This document shows positions 34,177 to 44,991 of a stretch of DNA of 64,000 nucleotides, in pieces. The DNA comes from Ustilago trichophora (taxonomy: Eukaryota; Basidiomycota; Ustilaginomycetes; Ustilaginales; Ustilaginaceae): NCBI GenBank assembly GCA_900323505.1, contig OOIN01000004.1, positions 1,364,001-1,428,000 on the forward strand. The letters run 5' to 3'. The stretch's first letter is position 1; every line of letters begins with the position of its first letter. Under the pieces are notes generated by a model that worked only from the letters and a program-made list of their open reading frames with translations, was not told the origin of the DNA and did not search any database. Position numbers and translations under genes: made by a program.

Positions 34177-37100
34177 ATGATCGATCCGTATCACATGTAT
34201 ATGGCCCGTCGGCCTAGCGTTCGCGCCGCCGCTAGCGAAGCAAAAACCGCCGCCGCCGCCAACAAGCAGACTGATTTAGGAAATGCCTCCAAGAGCAGCT
34301 CCGTAGACTCGAAATCACAACAAAGCTCCTACATTGGCGGGGACGGTCTTTCGCCCACCAGCACCACTTCTACCGACCATGCCACAAAGACCAGCCTCGC
34401 AGGCTCCTCTATCTCTTCTAACAACGCCACTACGCTTCAGCACAAGCTGCCCGAGTTTGAGCACTTCCGAAGCTCACCACTCATGCCCGAATTCTATCCG
34501 CGCACCTCCGAATTTTTCAGTCAAGGTCGAAGACGCAGCAGCATCGCTGTGAATCCTGATGCTGCTGCAACATCATCAGGTGCAGCGCCTGCGATCACTG
34601 ATGCTCCCGCTTCTCAGCGCAGCACCACATCAAAGAAGCCAGACTCGTTCCACCTGCCACTCAGCTTCGAAGAGTCTGAATCGCTCATGGGCGAACAGCT
34701 GCCCGTCCGCCTGGGTCTGGCGCCTCCGTCTCATTCACATGGCTTGTCGGCATCCGAGATCACCTACAAAGCGCGGGTTGGCTATGGATACTACTTTTAC
34801 ACTCCACCACCCGCGTCGCGTCTCTCAGCATCATCCAAGTCGTCGGCGCCAGCCTCACTGCGGCGCAGGAACACCGATACATCTGAAAACTCGGGTTCGC
34901 TCCATGCCAAGGGGCCAATGTCTTCCTCGAACGTCTATTCAACAAGCCCAGCGTCCACGTCACCAAGCCCAGCCATTTCGCCGCATCGTGCACGCGCCAG
35001 TAGCTCCATCAGTAGCCTCCCCGGCTCAACTCTCGTCAGATACACGTCCAGCTCCAAGGATGACCCTGCCCCTTCGCGTACCCGCTTGCCCCCGCCATCG
35101 CCCGACTGTTGGCATCCAGAAGCCTACTTTACCAGCACAAGATCTCGCGTCAAAGGCAAGATGCGCGAGTACATCCACCATGCATTCCCTTCCTCCGTCG
35201 TCCCCTACTGGCACGGATTCAACACTGAGACCATCGAAGCAGAGATGTCGACTCACCTCAACGTCAATGCCGCCCTGCATGGCAATACACTTCGAGATTT
35301 CCCCGAAGGTTCGCGTCCTTGCCGCGTACTCGACCTTGGTTGTGGAAGGGGCGTGTGGTGTCTCGACATGGCACGCGAGTGGAAGACGTCCGAATTCGTC
35401 GGTCTCGACATTGTGCCCATCCAGCCTCCAATGGATGAGCTTGCCGATCCGGATTTGCACCATCGGGTCAGTTGGGTGATAGCCAACTTTTTAGAGCCGC
35501 TCCCTTTCCCCGACGCCAGCTTTGACTATGTCCACGTGCGCTTCGTCTTGCAAGGCGTACCCGAGGATAAGTGGGTCGACATGTTTTCCGAGGCAAGGCG
35601 CATCTTGGCACCAGGTGGAGTGCTCGAAGTGGTTGAAGGCAATTATAGCTTCTTCGGCCATGCGAGTTTGGTCGATGTGCAGGAGCTCAAGGATCTAGAA
35701 CACGGTCGTACCGCGGCTAGAAGGGGCAGTGGTGTCAAACTCCCAAAGCGGCTGAAGGTGCTGAACGAGGCCTCAGATTCGGCCGACATCGATGCAATCG
35801 AAATCGTGCTGGAGCGAATGATGCATCGACGCTTCATCAACCCCACCCCGCTTTCGGTTGTGCCCTCGGCGCTGCTCCTGCCCGGCTTTTCCAACGTCGC
35901 CAATGGCAATCCACGTCACATCCCCGTCTATGCCGAATCCAGCGCGCAACGAGCACGTGCTGCCCGCGCTGCCAATGACGGCGGCCCCTCCTCTTCCAAC
36001 GCGACCTCGAGTGAAGACGAAGAGAAGCGCCAAGGCAAGTTCACCAGCCGCGGGCAGATCGGCAAACCGCTCAACTCGCAATTTGCCATGACCGATCCGG
36101 ACCTCTTCTGCGCGCTTGTCATCTTGCAACAGCTCGACCATTTCTCCTCCAGTCGCGAGCTCGTCTGGGCCGAAGCCGAGGAGGAGAAGCGCAGTCTTCA
36201 AGGTATTCCCCAGCCCGAGCTGACGAAAATGGACACCAATAGGCGGTTTGGACAGGGCAATCCTGCGGCATTGAAGCCTTTCTCTCATCCGTGGAAGTCG
36301 AAGGACCAATTCTTCCGCGCTATGGATCTGTGGATTGACGCGACTCGTGCGTCGGCAGACACGGAGCATATGCTGCGCAAGTATCTCGGCTGGGAACAGG
36401 CCCACGAAGATCTGACGGTGGAGGGCAGGAAATATGCGGAGAGACGGAGGAAGATGAGCACCAGTTCCGTGGCAATTCCTTCGCTCGGGCTGGATTCGCT
36501 GGTTATTCAGGAGCCGATAGACGAGGCGGCCATTGCGGCAGAAGAAGAGGACAGAGAGAGGCAGGATGCTGTAGCGGCGCTTCAGGAAATGGATAAGGCG
36601 CTTCTAGGCAATTCGGACGGCGCGTCGGCATTCGCCGTCTCCACAACGCTTGCGCATGAGGCTCCGGCCAGATTGCAGACCACACGATCGTCTGCACCCG
36701 ATACGAGGGCCCTTCATATCGAAACGCAGGATGGAGATGCAGGCAAGGCAGACAAGAAGAAGAAAAAGTCCAAACGGCCCAGCAGCAGTGGAGGCGTAGG
36801 TTCTACGCCAGGCACCGGATTTGCTCGAACTCGTACCTTTGGTCGGGGTGGTGTTGGTGGTGGTGCAGCTGTTCCGCTGCCCGATGCACCGGCGTTTATG
36901 GCCGGATATGCGTTTGCATCACCAGCAACGGATCCACACAGCATGTTCCGCGGACCAGCTACAAAGTCGAGCATCGTTGCGTCCTCAAGAGGTGCTCGCA
37001 AAGGGTCCAGCTCAAAATCGTTCAGCGATCGTTCTTCTACCTCGGGCAAGACGGAGAAGGATGACAATGCCAAGCCTCGGGCTGCCGCAGGAGAGGCGGT

Positions 37101-37545
37101 AGAGGGACTGTCAAAGATCACTGCCTCCCCCACTGCCCCATTCCAAGCGCAGCAGCAAGGTATCACACCAGCCGCAGCATACGCCGCAACACAGCGCGTA
37201 TCACACGGACTAGAAGAAGAGCATCGGATGCAGTCTGAAGCTACCCCTGACAGCAGGCGTCCTTCGCGACCTGTAAGCCCTACTTCGGAGGTGCCGCAGG
37301 ACTCCGCCCCGCGAACAGCAGCAAAAACAACAACAGCACCGATTCTCGGCAGCAGACCACCAGCACCCGCTGGAGCAGACTCCCGCTCGGTCAGCATGCC
37401 AGCCACCATGCTACCAAACAGTGTGAGGATTGCAGAACCCCTGACGCGACCGTCCAAGGAGAATCGGGCCAGCTCCAAATCGAACGCCAAAGCGGTGGCT
37501 ATGATTGGGTTTTATGACTGTACCGGGTTCCTTGCTACCGCCTGA
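34177..37545 (+). CDS. Large protein with class I SAM-dependent methyltransferase domain
   Basis: 1122 aa, one exon. Residues 1-300 are Ser/Pro/Ala-rich and disordered. The Rossmann methyltransferase core lies at about 345-520: motif I CRVLDLGCGRGVWCLD (382-397), the acidic end of strand 2 in FVGLDIVP (Asp411), post-motif PLPFPDASFDYVHVRFVLQG, and ILAPGGVLEVVEGNY. This matches the Methyltransf_11/25 type used by small-molecule and LaeA-like enzymes; the substrate cannot be read from sequence. Between ~560 and 780 lies a second folded-looking part (VLERMMHRRFINPTPLSVVPSALLLPG, then helices) that probably completes the catalytic unit. The C-terminal 330 residues are low-complexity with Lys-rich KKKKKSKRP. 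Converges on RRP45 (192-bp spacer). Confidence 0.82.
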   Translation: MIDPYHMYMARRPSVRAAASEAKTAAAANKQTDLGNASKSSSVDSKSQQSSYIGGDGLSPTSTTSTDHATKTSLAGSSISSNNATTLQHKLPEFEHFRSSPLMPEFYPRTSEFFSQGRRRSSIAVNPDAAATSSGAAPAITDAPASQRSTTSKKPDSFHLPLSFEESESLMGEQLPVRLGLAPPSHSHGLSASEITYKARVGYGYYFYTPPPASRLSASSKSSAPASLRRRNTDTSENSGSLHAKGPMSSSNVYSTSPASTSPSPAISPHRARASSSISSLPGSTLVRYTSSSKDDPAPSRTRLPPPSPDCWHPEAYFTSTRSRVKGKMREYIHHAFPSSVVPYWHGFNTETIEAEMSTHLNVNAALHGNTLRDFPEGSRPCRVLDLGCGRGVWCLDMAREWKTSEFVGLDIVPIQPPMDELADPDLHHRVSWVIANFLEPLPFPDASFDYVHVRFVLQGVPEDKWVDMFSEARRILAPGGVLEVVEGNYSFFGHASLVDVQELKDLEHGRTAARRGSGVKLPKRLKVLNEASDSADIDAIEIVLERMMHRRFINPTPLSVVPSALLLPGFSNVANGNPRHIPVYAESSAQRARAARAANDGGPSSSNATSSEDEEKRQGKFTSRGQIGKPLNSQFAMTDPDLFCALVILQQLDHFSSSRELVWAEAEEEKRSLQGIPQPELTKMDTNRRFGQGNPAALKPFSHPWKSKDQFFRAMDLWIDATRASADTEHMLRKYLGWEQAHEDLTVEGRKYAERRRKMSTSSVAIPSLGLDSLVIQEPIDEAAIAAEEEDRERQDAVAALQEMDKALLGNSDGASAFAVSTTLAHEAPARLQTTRSSAPDTRALHIETQDGDAGKADKKKKKSKRPSSSGGVGSTPGTGFARTRTFGRGGVGGGAAVPLPDAPAFMAGYAFASPATDPHSMFRGPATKSSIVASSRGARKGSSSKSFSDRSSTSGKTEKDDNAKPRAAAGEAVEGLSKITASPTAPFQAQQQGITPAAAYAATQRVSHGLEEEHRMQSEATPDSRRPSRPVSPTSEVPQDSAPRTAAKTTTAPILGSRPPAPAGADSRSVSMPATMLPNSVRIAEPLTRPSKENRASSKSNAKAVAMIGFYDCTGFLATA

Positions 37546-37737
37546 GTCACATTCATTTACCGTGCTACAACTGTTCCTCTTGATGTACTTTTGGAATCCA
37601 TAATAGTCGCCAAAACAAACGACGATTCTTGGAGACATGCATCTCGTTCTCTCCCGTTTTGCGGATGTTTGATTGGGTGATATGATGAATAGTACAAATA
37701 CAAATGGTGTCGCAGCCATTTTTAAAGAAGGGGAACT

Positions 37738-38715
37738 TTAGATGACTTCGACAACCCGAATCTCTGCGTCCTTCTTGAGTGCCTCTTCGAGCAAGTCTGT
37801 CAACTCCTTGATGCGTCTGAGACCAACATTGATAAGATCTAGCAGTGTTTGAGGGGCGATTGGGCAACCGAAGGATTTGTCGAGGACGCAAATTTCGCGC
37901 TGGGCATTGAGGACCAGGGTCAATTTGGATGCCGCCAGAGCTTCTTCCAATAGGCTTGGATCCAAGAGAGCCACTGTGCCTGAGATGTTTGATGATGTTG
38001 CAGTTTCGGTGGTCGATGTGGGATCGATCAAGTGGTCATTGTGTGGTTCTGATTGGGAAGACTTGGAGGAGGAGGGGTGGAGGTTGTTGAAGAGGGCAAA
38101 AGTTACACACAGGGGAGTGTGGTGAATTGCAAGGGGGATTGGTACGCGTTCGTCGCTGGAGTATAGGTGTACTTGATTGCCGTTTTCAATCGAGTAGTCT
38201 GGACGTCGAAAGTGACGGAGGGAGAGCATGGAGCATAGCACAGCCGCATCTAATGCCGCTCCCGTGTCGGAAAGCAAATGCACTGTGAGGTGCACATTCC
38301 ATACCTGCTCGCCAGCGACTACACACAATGCTTCCCTGTCCACCGCCTCGGTCCTACGCACCGCCTTTTCAATGAGTCGGTCGAAGAGAATCTCTTTAGA
38401 CCGCGCTGAAGAGTTTGCTCCGCCACCTGTGGAATCGTACTCGACGCCGGCCATGGGGGAGATATCGGTCGTGATTTGTAGGAAGCCTTCGTACGGTCGA
38501 TCTGAGCGTGGGGGCATCAAGGTTGCGCGAACGGATGTAGAGACTCGAGTACCTTTGATGGATACAGCACAATTGCCAAGTTCTTCGCCAAAGGAGATGT
38601 CAATATCTCGAGTGCTGAGGAAGGATCGACCGTCGGCTCGGATTCCGTCTTGTAGACAGGAGAGAACGAAATCCGACTCGACCAGAGACGGTTCTAGGGC
38701 TTGGCCGGGCGGCAT
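37738..38715 (-). CDS. RRP45: Exosome ring subunit Rrp45 (EXOSC9, RNase PH fold)
   Basis: Structural RNase PH-like subunit of the 3'-5' RNA exosome core. 325 aa from the ATG at 38715. It aligns along its length with Rrp45/PM-Scl-75: DGIRADGRSFLSTRDIDISF, GNCAVSIKGTRVSTSV, ESLCVVAGEQVW-like EALCVVAGEQVWNVHLTVHL, DAAVLCSMLSLRHFRRPDYS and VPIPLAIHHTPLCVTFALF. An insert of about 30 Ser/Thr-rich residues follows the FALFNNL strand. The family lost phosphorolytic residues, so a structural role is expected. The C-terminus is short, without the long animal tail. Confidence 0.93.
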   Translation of the reverse strand: MPPGQALEPSLVESDFVLSCLQDGIRADGRSFLSTRDIDISFGEELGNCAVSIKGTRVSTSVRATLMPPRSDRPYEGFLQITTDISPMAGVEYDSTGGGANSSARSKEILFDRLIEKAVRRTEAVDREALCVVAGEQVWNVHLTVHLLSDTGAALDAAVLCSMLSLRHFRRPDYSIENGNQVHLYSSDERVPIPLAIHHTPLCVTFALFNNLHPSSSKSSQSEPHNDHLIDPTSTTETATSSNISGTVALLDPSLLEEALAASKLTLVLNAQREICVLDKSFGCPIAPQTLLDLINVGLRRIKELTDLLEEALKKDAEIRVVEVI

Positions 38716-40509
38716 TTTGACGAATTGAAGCGAATGTAGGGTGAAAAGGTCTGTCCCAGGATTTTACGTTAAAGATGGATTCGGTTGTGAGTGCTGAAGC
38801 TGGTGATGTGCACTGGACTCGATGGTGATGAGACGGAATGGTCAAAGCGGAGGGTTGGAAGGTTGATGGGGGAGAAAAATTCTTGGTGACCCTGAACATA
38901 CAACTCTGCTGTGGAGGCAAATCCAAATGTCAAGATCAAAGACAATTGCGGTCTAACAATGTTAATGAGAGCAATGTTAGATCCTTTTTTCGCATTCTAA
39001 TGCGGTTATGCGCAGCTTCTCTCCAAAACAAAAGGGCTGTCAACAGGCTGCCATCATCACAGGAAGCATGAGCGGCCGCATCGGTCAGAGATGAGCGGTA
39101 GGCTACGATCAACAGACCTCGTGGAAGAGAGATTGACGGATCGGAGGTGCATAAAGGAGCGTTCCTGATTTTTTGAAGAGCAAGATCAGTCACAGTTGCT
39201 CGGAGCCCGCCTCCACTCGATGTCTGGACGGTCTCAAGGCTGAAAGGCAGATGGCACACATGAAAAGGAAAGATGGGAGCATGACAATCTCATCTTGGGA
39301 TGCATCAAGCTGATTGGATGATAAGAAAGGATGCTGTCGAGATGAAAGCTGGGGGAGAGTCAGGTACCAGATTGGGCACGCTTCTGTGCGGCACTTTGGT
39401 ACGGGAATTGGCTGGCAAGTGCGAGTCAGACAGCTCGCACAGTTGGACGAGCTTGAATCGAAAACCATACAGTACAGCGAGAGTACAGTATATGGACGAG
39501 GGCAAGGGTACAAGGGGATTGAGAGCAAACTCTTATCTCTGGCGTCCTTATCTTTCAGGGCCAAAAGAGCAAGCTCACGTTGGAATCTCGGCAGAGGAGG
39601 GAGCGAGATTTTTCAATCTCAGTCGAGAGGCTTTGACAAAATCACTTGACGAGTTGCTCGCTCAGGTCGACAACGAAATAGCTCTTCTTGGCAAAAAGAA
39701 ATGTTCTCGAGCCGAGAAAGTGTAGGAGATGGCTTTCCCCTTGTTTTGCTTTTGCTTGGCAAGAAGAAGTACAAGGTGGGCCTGTACAATGAGTGAATTT
39801 GTGCCTCTGTAATGAAGTTGGGGCAGCAGAGGTGGGCGCTTTGGCGCTACAACATCATAAAATGGCTTCCATCGTTGCGGCACAAACATGGTTGTGGGGT
39901 ATGTAGCAAAGAGATGCCCTCGACACCATCACTTAGGAACGAGAAGGTCGGATTAGGCCGTTGGATGGCGAGGTTTCCAAAATCGAGATTGCTCAAGATT
40001 GTGGCCAGGCAGTTGAGCTGAGTTTAGCCAAATTTCAGGGCTCGCTTTGAGACGAGTTGGCAGTTGCATGTGCATTCGTTATCTCTGCAGCTCGAGGAGT
40101 GTGGTCAAGTGCCCTATTTTCCCCACTCTCTGCACCTCAGCTCTAACCTGTCTGGTGCTGCTTGGTGCGGTCACTATCACGCCTTCTTGGGTGTCTGTTG
40201 TGTCCCGAAGCTGGGCTCGCTTCGTGAAATGCTATTTTTCTTGGCTCTCCATCCTCATCGCTCTCCCGATTGCCTGCGCTCGTCATTACCGGTCTCCATC
40301 CGCGCTCCATCCTCTTCACGTTCAACATCATTCTCATTCATCTTAACTTCCTCTCCACCATCTGCACTCCACACCTTCGTCTACCTACCCCATACACAGA
40401 CGCGAGCACGTTGGATTCACCACTGGCTTCACTTTGGTCAAAACATACTTTCGACGCATCCAGCTTCTCCACATTTCGGCAAATCAGCGGAACCGCTAGC
40501 TGAGCAACC
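38716..40509. other. Intergenic, 1.8 kb, with a weak candidate exon pair at 39300-39725
   Basis: RRP45 promoter at the left, DUF3602-gene promoter at the right. Between them a plus-strand coiled-coil-like frame (ending EALTKSLDELLAQVDNEIAL...EKV, stop at 39725) could be joined to an upstream frame by an intron from 39483 to 39558, but no convincing first exon was found. TACAGTACAG and TACAGTATA motifs occur at 39468-39490. Confidence 0.4.
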
Positions 40510-41830
40510 ATGGTTCTTGGTTTCGGTCATCACTCCCAGAGGGACGCCAACGTCACGGCTGAGTCGCGAGGTCGTGACCCTTTCATTGCTACTGGACGAG
40601 GTGGTGCGGGCAACGTGAGTATACGGCAACGCTCAGCTGTAGGCTTGCGAGACGGAACGTATAATGCAGCATTCACAAAGTGAGCTCCGCTGTAAGGAAC
40701 CCAGCTCTACGGCACCGTCTGTCTGCTTGCCTATATGACTGCTGTTCCTACCTCGAGTCAGGCTCAGGGACCGAGATTCCGATGGCTCCATTTGTATACA
40801 GGCACAAATTTTCTGACTTGGCTCCATTTTCATCCCACATCACCTTAATTTGATAACAGATCATTCGCTCGCCCTCTCGCTCCCGCGATCGCTCCGGTAA
40901 CGGCATTCCCCCTCAAACTATCGCTGCGGCTGCCGTGCCCAACCACATGATCTCGAGCGGCCGTGGTGGCGCCGGAAACGTCCGATCGCCTTCCCGCGAC
41001 CCTACTGACCGCAAACGTGCCGCCGAGGCCGAGGCACGCGAGAGCAAGCTCCAGGAGGAGTACCGTCAGCAGGAGACCAAGCTCGCACACTCGACCGGTC
41101 GTGGTGGTGCCGGAAATATTGCCTCCGAGGTTGGGGAGGAGCGTGGACGAGGTCGTGGCTCCAACGGCAGCAGTGGAGGTGGTGGCGGAGGCGTCTCAGG
41201 TGTAAGTGAAGAATGATCCCCCCCCGCCGATACGGCATTGCAGATGGCGCAGTGCTCTCTTGCTTTCGTTTTCCCGAACTTGTCAGCCCTCTTTCCTTTG
41301 GATACGTCTCATACCCTCTCTGCGCTCCGCCTGTGACACACCGGAGAATTCCCAATGTGAAGCATCACATCCAGCTATCATGAATTCGAAGCTGCTTCTT
41401 GATGCGTTCTGCCTTGAAGACGTCCTGTTGCCGTGTCAACTTGTACTTCTGATTCGCAGAAATCTCAACCTCTTCTCCTATCACCTCTCAAGAACTGTGC
41501 GCTACCATTCGATGAAACCCGTATTTGGACCATCTCACTGACATACTTCCTCTATCTTCTGGTGAATAGCTTCTCCGCTCGCTCTCAAGGTCTCGCTCAC
41601 GTGAACCACGCGGCAGCGGTAAAGACTCGCCCAACAGGTCTCAATCTCGACCCCGTGCCTCGGAGTCAAGCAAATTGGCACAGGTCGAAGAGAGCACCCG
41701 CAGCTCCGAGGAAGATTCGACCTACACCCCTTCTACCCATACCGCCGTCAACGGCAACGAGAGGCAGCCGGGATTTGTTGACCGCTTGGCTAGCCATCTG
41801 CCTGGAGGCGGTCATAAGGGCACTGAGTAG
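40510..41830 (+). CDS. GRGGAGN-repeat (DUF3602-like) protein (3 exons: 40510-40614, 40860-41201, 41570-41830)
   Basis: 235 aa after splicing at GTGAGT/CAG and GTAAGT/TAG, all in phase 0. Three copies of GRGGAGN lie at about residues 29-35, 69-75 and 123-129, the hallmark of the fungal DUF3602 family, whose function is unknown. Exon 1 ends exactly after the first repeat. Between repeats are Arg/Ser-rich (RSPSRSRDRS) and charged helical segments; the third exon continues the RSRSREPRG pattern and ends with a short helix FVDRLASHLPGGG. If the second intron is retained, translation stops after six more codons at 41216. The match of composition across exons supports the spliced form. Confidence 0.82.
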
Positions 41831-41976
41831 TCCTTGTCAAGTGGGCACTGTGGCAAAGGGCGGAAAAAATGTCCTCCTCTTTAGTACGTGTCGACCAAGC
41901 TCTTGTGTATGTACTCTGTTTTGTGGCCCTTTTGGTTCTGGACAACACTGCTTCTCGTCTTAAACGTGCACACATG

Positions 41977-41977
<1 letters not shown>

Positions 41978-42031
<54 letters not shown>
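41978..42031. repeat. (TG)27 microsatellite
   Basis: Perfect 54-bp TG run about 150 bp after the stop of the DUF3602-like gene, probably in its 3' UTR. Such tracts can adopt Z-DNA and are length-variable. Confidence 0.95.
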
Positions 42032-42032
<1 letters not shown>

Positions 42033-42571
42033 TTTGAACCTACACGACGAAGAAGTGGCCAAGAAGGACAATTTTTCAGGGTTTCAGTCTTACGCTTTCG
42101 GAGATTGTACTGTGCGCTTTCAAGCTTGGTATCAATTGCGAACGGAAACCGAAGCTGATCTGGGGAAGCTTGACGCTACTGCGCGTTCTCATGACCGATT
42201 TTGTACGGAGACAGACTGGATGCGGGATGTGCAGCCAAGAGAGGGGCACAGGTCTGCCGATGTATCCGCGACGGAAACAGCACGCAAAGCAAAGGGCTGC
42301 ACAATCTGAAATAACGAGTCAATGGTATTCAGAGCCGGAACCGAGTTTGGAAGGAGAAGCAAGAGTAAGCGGTGAGAGAAAGAGAGAAAGAGTGATACAG
42401 TCGGTCCAGCCTGGGACCTGATGAGAAGGTGCGTTAAAGGGGGTCGTAAACGGCGTCATTGCCTCGAATGGATGAATTGTCAGCTTTAGGTTGGAGGACT
42501 GCACGCCAGCGGGTCGGGTGCTCGGTCTAACGATGCTTCTACCGGATCCATTCGTGGTGTGTAACAGAGTT

Positions 42572-43193
42572 TTACTGGCTGAGAATCTGGCGGACAAACG
42601 ATTCGTAGTGGATGTTGCCGTCTCTGTACGTTTTAGTAAAAGGGCCAAAGCAGCTGTCAGCATGAGGTTTCCTCAGCCAGCTCCCTTTCTTCTATGCTTA
42701 TCTTGCACTTACGGGTGAACCTGGACGCCCTTGAGCAGCTCATCCATCTCATCGTCACTGAGCTTCTCACCCAAGCTGGTGAGTACATATCTCAACTCTC
42801 CTGCACCGATGAAACCATTGCCATCCTTATCAAACACCTGGAAGCCGCGAATGAACTCCTCTGGTGTCCCTGCGGGCTTGAATCCGTTTGGTCGGTTGAG
42901 GATGTTGAGGAAGGATGCGTAGTCAATGTCCTTTGGTGCGGTGTTGGCCAAGTCGGCAACCTCGGCCTGAGTAGGGTTCTGCCCCAATGCACGTAGGAGG
43001 TCACCGAGAGACTCGCGGGAGATGGTACCGGTTCCCTTCTTGTCAAAGAGGGCAAATGCTTCCTTGTACTCTGCGTCGGACTATCGCATCAGCATCATCA
43101 CCAGTACCAGCAAAGCAAAAGTCACAAAGAAAGGTAAGCTGTCAGTAAAGATTGAATGTACAGATTGCGCTAGTGTGTGTTGAAACTCACCAT
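42572..43193 (-). CDS. CDC4: Myosin essential light chain Cdc4/Mlc1 (3 exons: 43191-43193, 42713-43080, 42572-42623)
   Basis: EF-hand light chain of type II/V myosins, needed for the contractile ring. Exon 1 codes only the start ATG; GTGAGT follows directly. Joining gives 140 aa, against 141 in fission yeast Cdc4. Close matches to Cdc4 include [60 protein letters not shown] and ELLKGV. Only EF-hand III (D85-E96, [12 protein letters not shown]) keeps a canonical calcium loop; EF-hand I (DKKGTGTI) is degenerate. The last exon adds the final Pro codon end and [16 protein letters not shown]. Splice ends: GTGAGT/TAG and GTAAGT/CAG. Divergent from ATP20. Confidence 0.95.
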
Positions 43194-43973
43194 TGTGTAT
43201 CGATGTGTCGTTGGTTGTTGTGGTGGTGATGGGTGGATGGATGACAGTTGTCAAAGATAGCAAAATAGCGATATTGAACTCCACCAAAAGGGGCACGGTT
43301 GTGCAAGTGTGTTGGTGTGTCTCAGACTTTGCCTGCTGCGCCTCTCCAATGACATGCCCTTGACTTTGTGCGGTGGGACTTGCTGGCTCCTCAGCTGTTC
43401 GGAAAAAGGGGCTCAAACGCCCCTGTGGAAACCAACACTTTTGGAAACCAGACGCGCACTCTCACGCTCGTTACCATAATGCAGTGCAGAGCGCCTTGAC
43501 CCCTTTTGGGGGAACTCTGGCGCGGACAATGTGGTGACACACGTGACTGACATTATTTGTTTTCCACTTTCAAAGTTGTTGTGAGGAATAAAGGTCTCAC
43601 ATTAGAGCAAAAAAATGATGAGGTGCGAAATTGGCCCGGCTGAGCCCGATGCGGGCAATTTCAAGGGCGAAATTTCCAACTTCTAGAGAGAACCCACCGC
43701 CGATCTTGGGGCGTTTTGACCCGTGTCGGATCCGTCTCGCCTCGCCTTGTCTTCCGAAATTTTGAGAAGAAAGTGCAGTGGACCACAAGTCGAACAGAGG
43801 ACAGCAAATCCGCACGCAATCAGCGACTGCAGCCCAAGCTCCCATCAGCAGCAGCAGTAAGTCCAGTGTGCCACACTGACTCCAAATTCAAACGCTCGTC
43901 GCCATCATCCATCCTCACCTCTCTCTCCAAACCTCGTCCATCACCTCTTTCGTCGTTTGCATAATCCGTCACA
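43194..43973. promoter_or_regulatory. Divergent promoter region between CDC4 and ATP20
   Basis: 780 bp between the two ATGs. The ATP20 side is C/T-rich near its start (43900-43960). No ORF is supported. Confidence 0.6.
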
Positions 43974-44709
43974 ATGTTCGCAAGGTCAACAGCAGTTCGC
44001 ACCATCGCCCGCCAGGGTCGCCAATTTTCCAGCACCACCACCAGCCGTGCCGCTGCCCAGGAGCAGGCTTCGTCCGCTATCAACGATATCACCAAGAAGG
44101 CTCAGGAGCTCGGTGGCCCCGCCCTTAAGCGTGTAGAGGGTCTCCTTGGAGGTAGGTATCCTCCAATTCAGAGCGCAATGCAATGTTGTTACTGTGGATA
44201 CATATGCAGACTAGCCTAAAGTGCATGGAAACACGGACAGGTCGGCTTAGTGCTGCTTTGCCTTGTTCATCACCTACGTTCTGGCTAGGAAGCGGTAAAA
44301 CATATTACGAAGACCACCATTGCTCCGTTCTTTTCTTGCTAGGCCATTCTGGAAGAACCTCACTGACCAAACCGTTGCTTCGCTTTCTGTGTACTGCATC
44401 GCAGGCTACTCGGAACCCATCAAGTACAACCTCTCGGTAGCTGGTAACATCGCCAAGCAGGTCTACATCGCCGAAGGCCTCGCTCCCCCCACCTCGCTCC
44501 ACTCGATCACCTCGGCATACCGCCACATCTGGTCCAAGATCGCCGACAAGTCTTACTGGACCCAGCTCCTCACCAAGGGCGACTGGAAGAAAGTCGGCAT
44601 CTACGCCGTCGAGGCCTACGGAATCTTCACCATTGGCGAGATGATCGGCCGCAGATCGCTCGTCGGATACAAGCTCGACACTTCCAAGCACGGTCACGCC
44701 CACCACTAG
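43974..44709 (+). CDS. ATP20: Mitochondrial ATP synthase subunit g (2 exons: 43974-44151, 44405-44709)
   Basis: Membrane subunit of F1Fo-ATP synthase that supports dimer formation and cristae shape. Splicing at GTAGGT (44152) and CAG (44404) rebuilds a Gly codon and gives 160 aa. The N-terminus (MFARSTAVRTIARQGRQFSS) is a good mitochondrial presequence. The conserved core follows the junction: YSEPIKYNLSVAGNIAKQVY, then YWTQLLTKGDWKKVGIYAVE and AYGIFTIGEMIGRRSLVGY, which contains the single membrane helix (~122-142) with a Gly-x3-Gly-like face used in dimer contacts. It ends with a His-rich tail. The intron (253 nt) is longer than most in the window. Confidence 0.93.
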
Positions 44710-44991
44710 AATGCATCTTGTTGGGTAGGCTCTCCCACGTTCTTACAGCATCACTTTGGTTTGTGGCAATCAAAAACACTTTCTCGCGCAGCTCTCGCAT
44801 CGCGTTCACGCTCGTGAAGGGGATGAGCGACGGATGCAAATACTGCCCCTCAGCTTGACATCTCGATTCGATTCAAATTGGACTTTGGCTGCATTACAGG
44901 ATTGAAAAAAAAGGGGAAAGCAAAGGAGCAGTGCGTTGATGGGTATCAGGGAGCTGTGGTCACAGGTGTGCTCAGAGATTCATGCTGCAGA

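Noticed and set aside
41978..42031. (TG)27 run considered as a telomere-like or regulatory element
   Set aside because: A perfect dinucleotide repeat is most simply a microsatellite; smut telomeric repeats are TTAGGG-type, and no such repeats are nearby.
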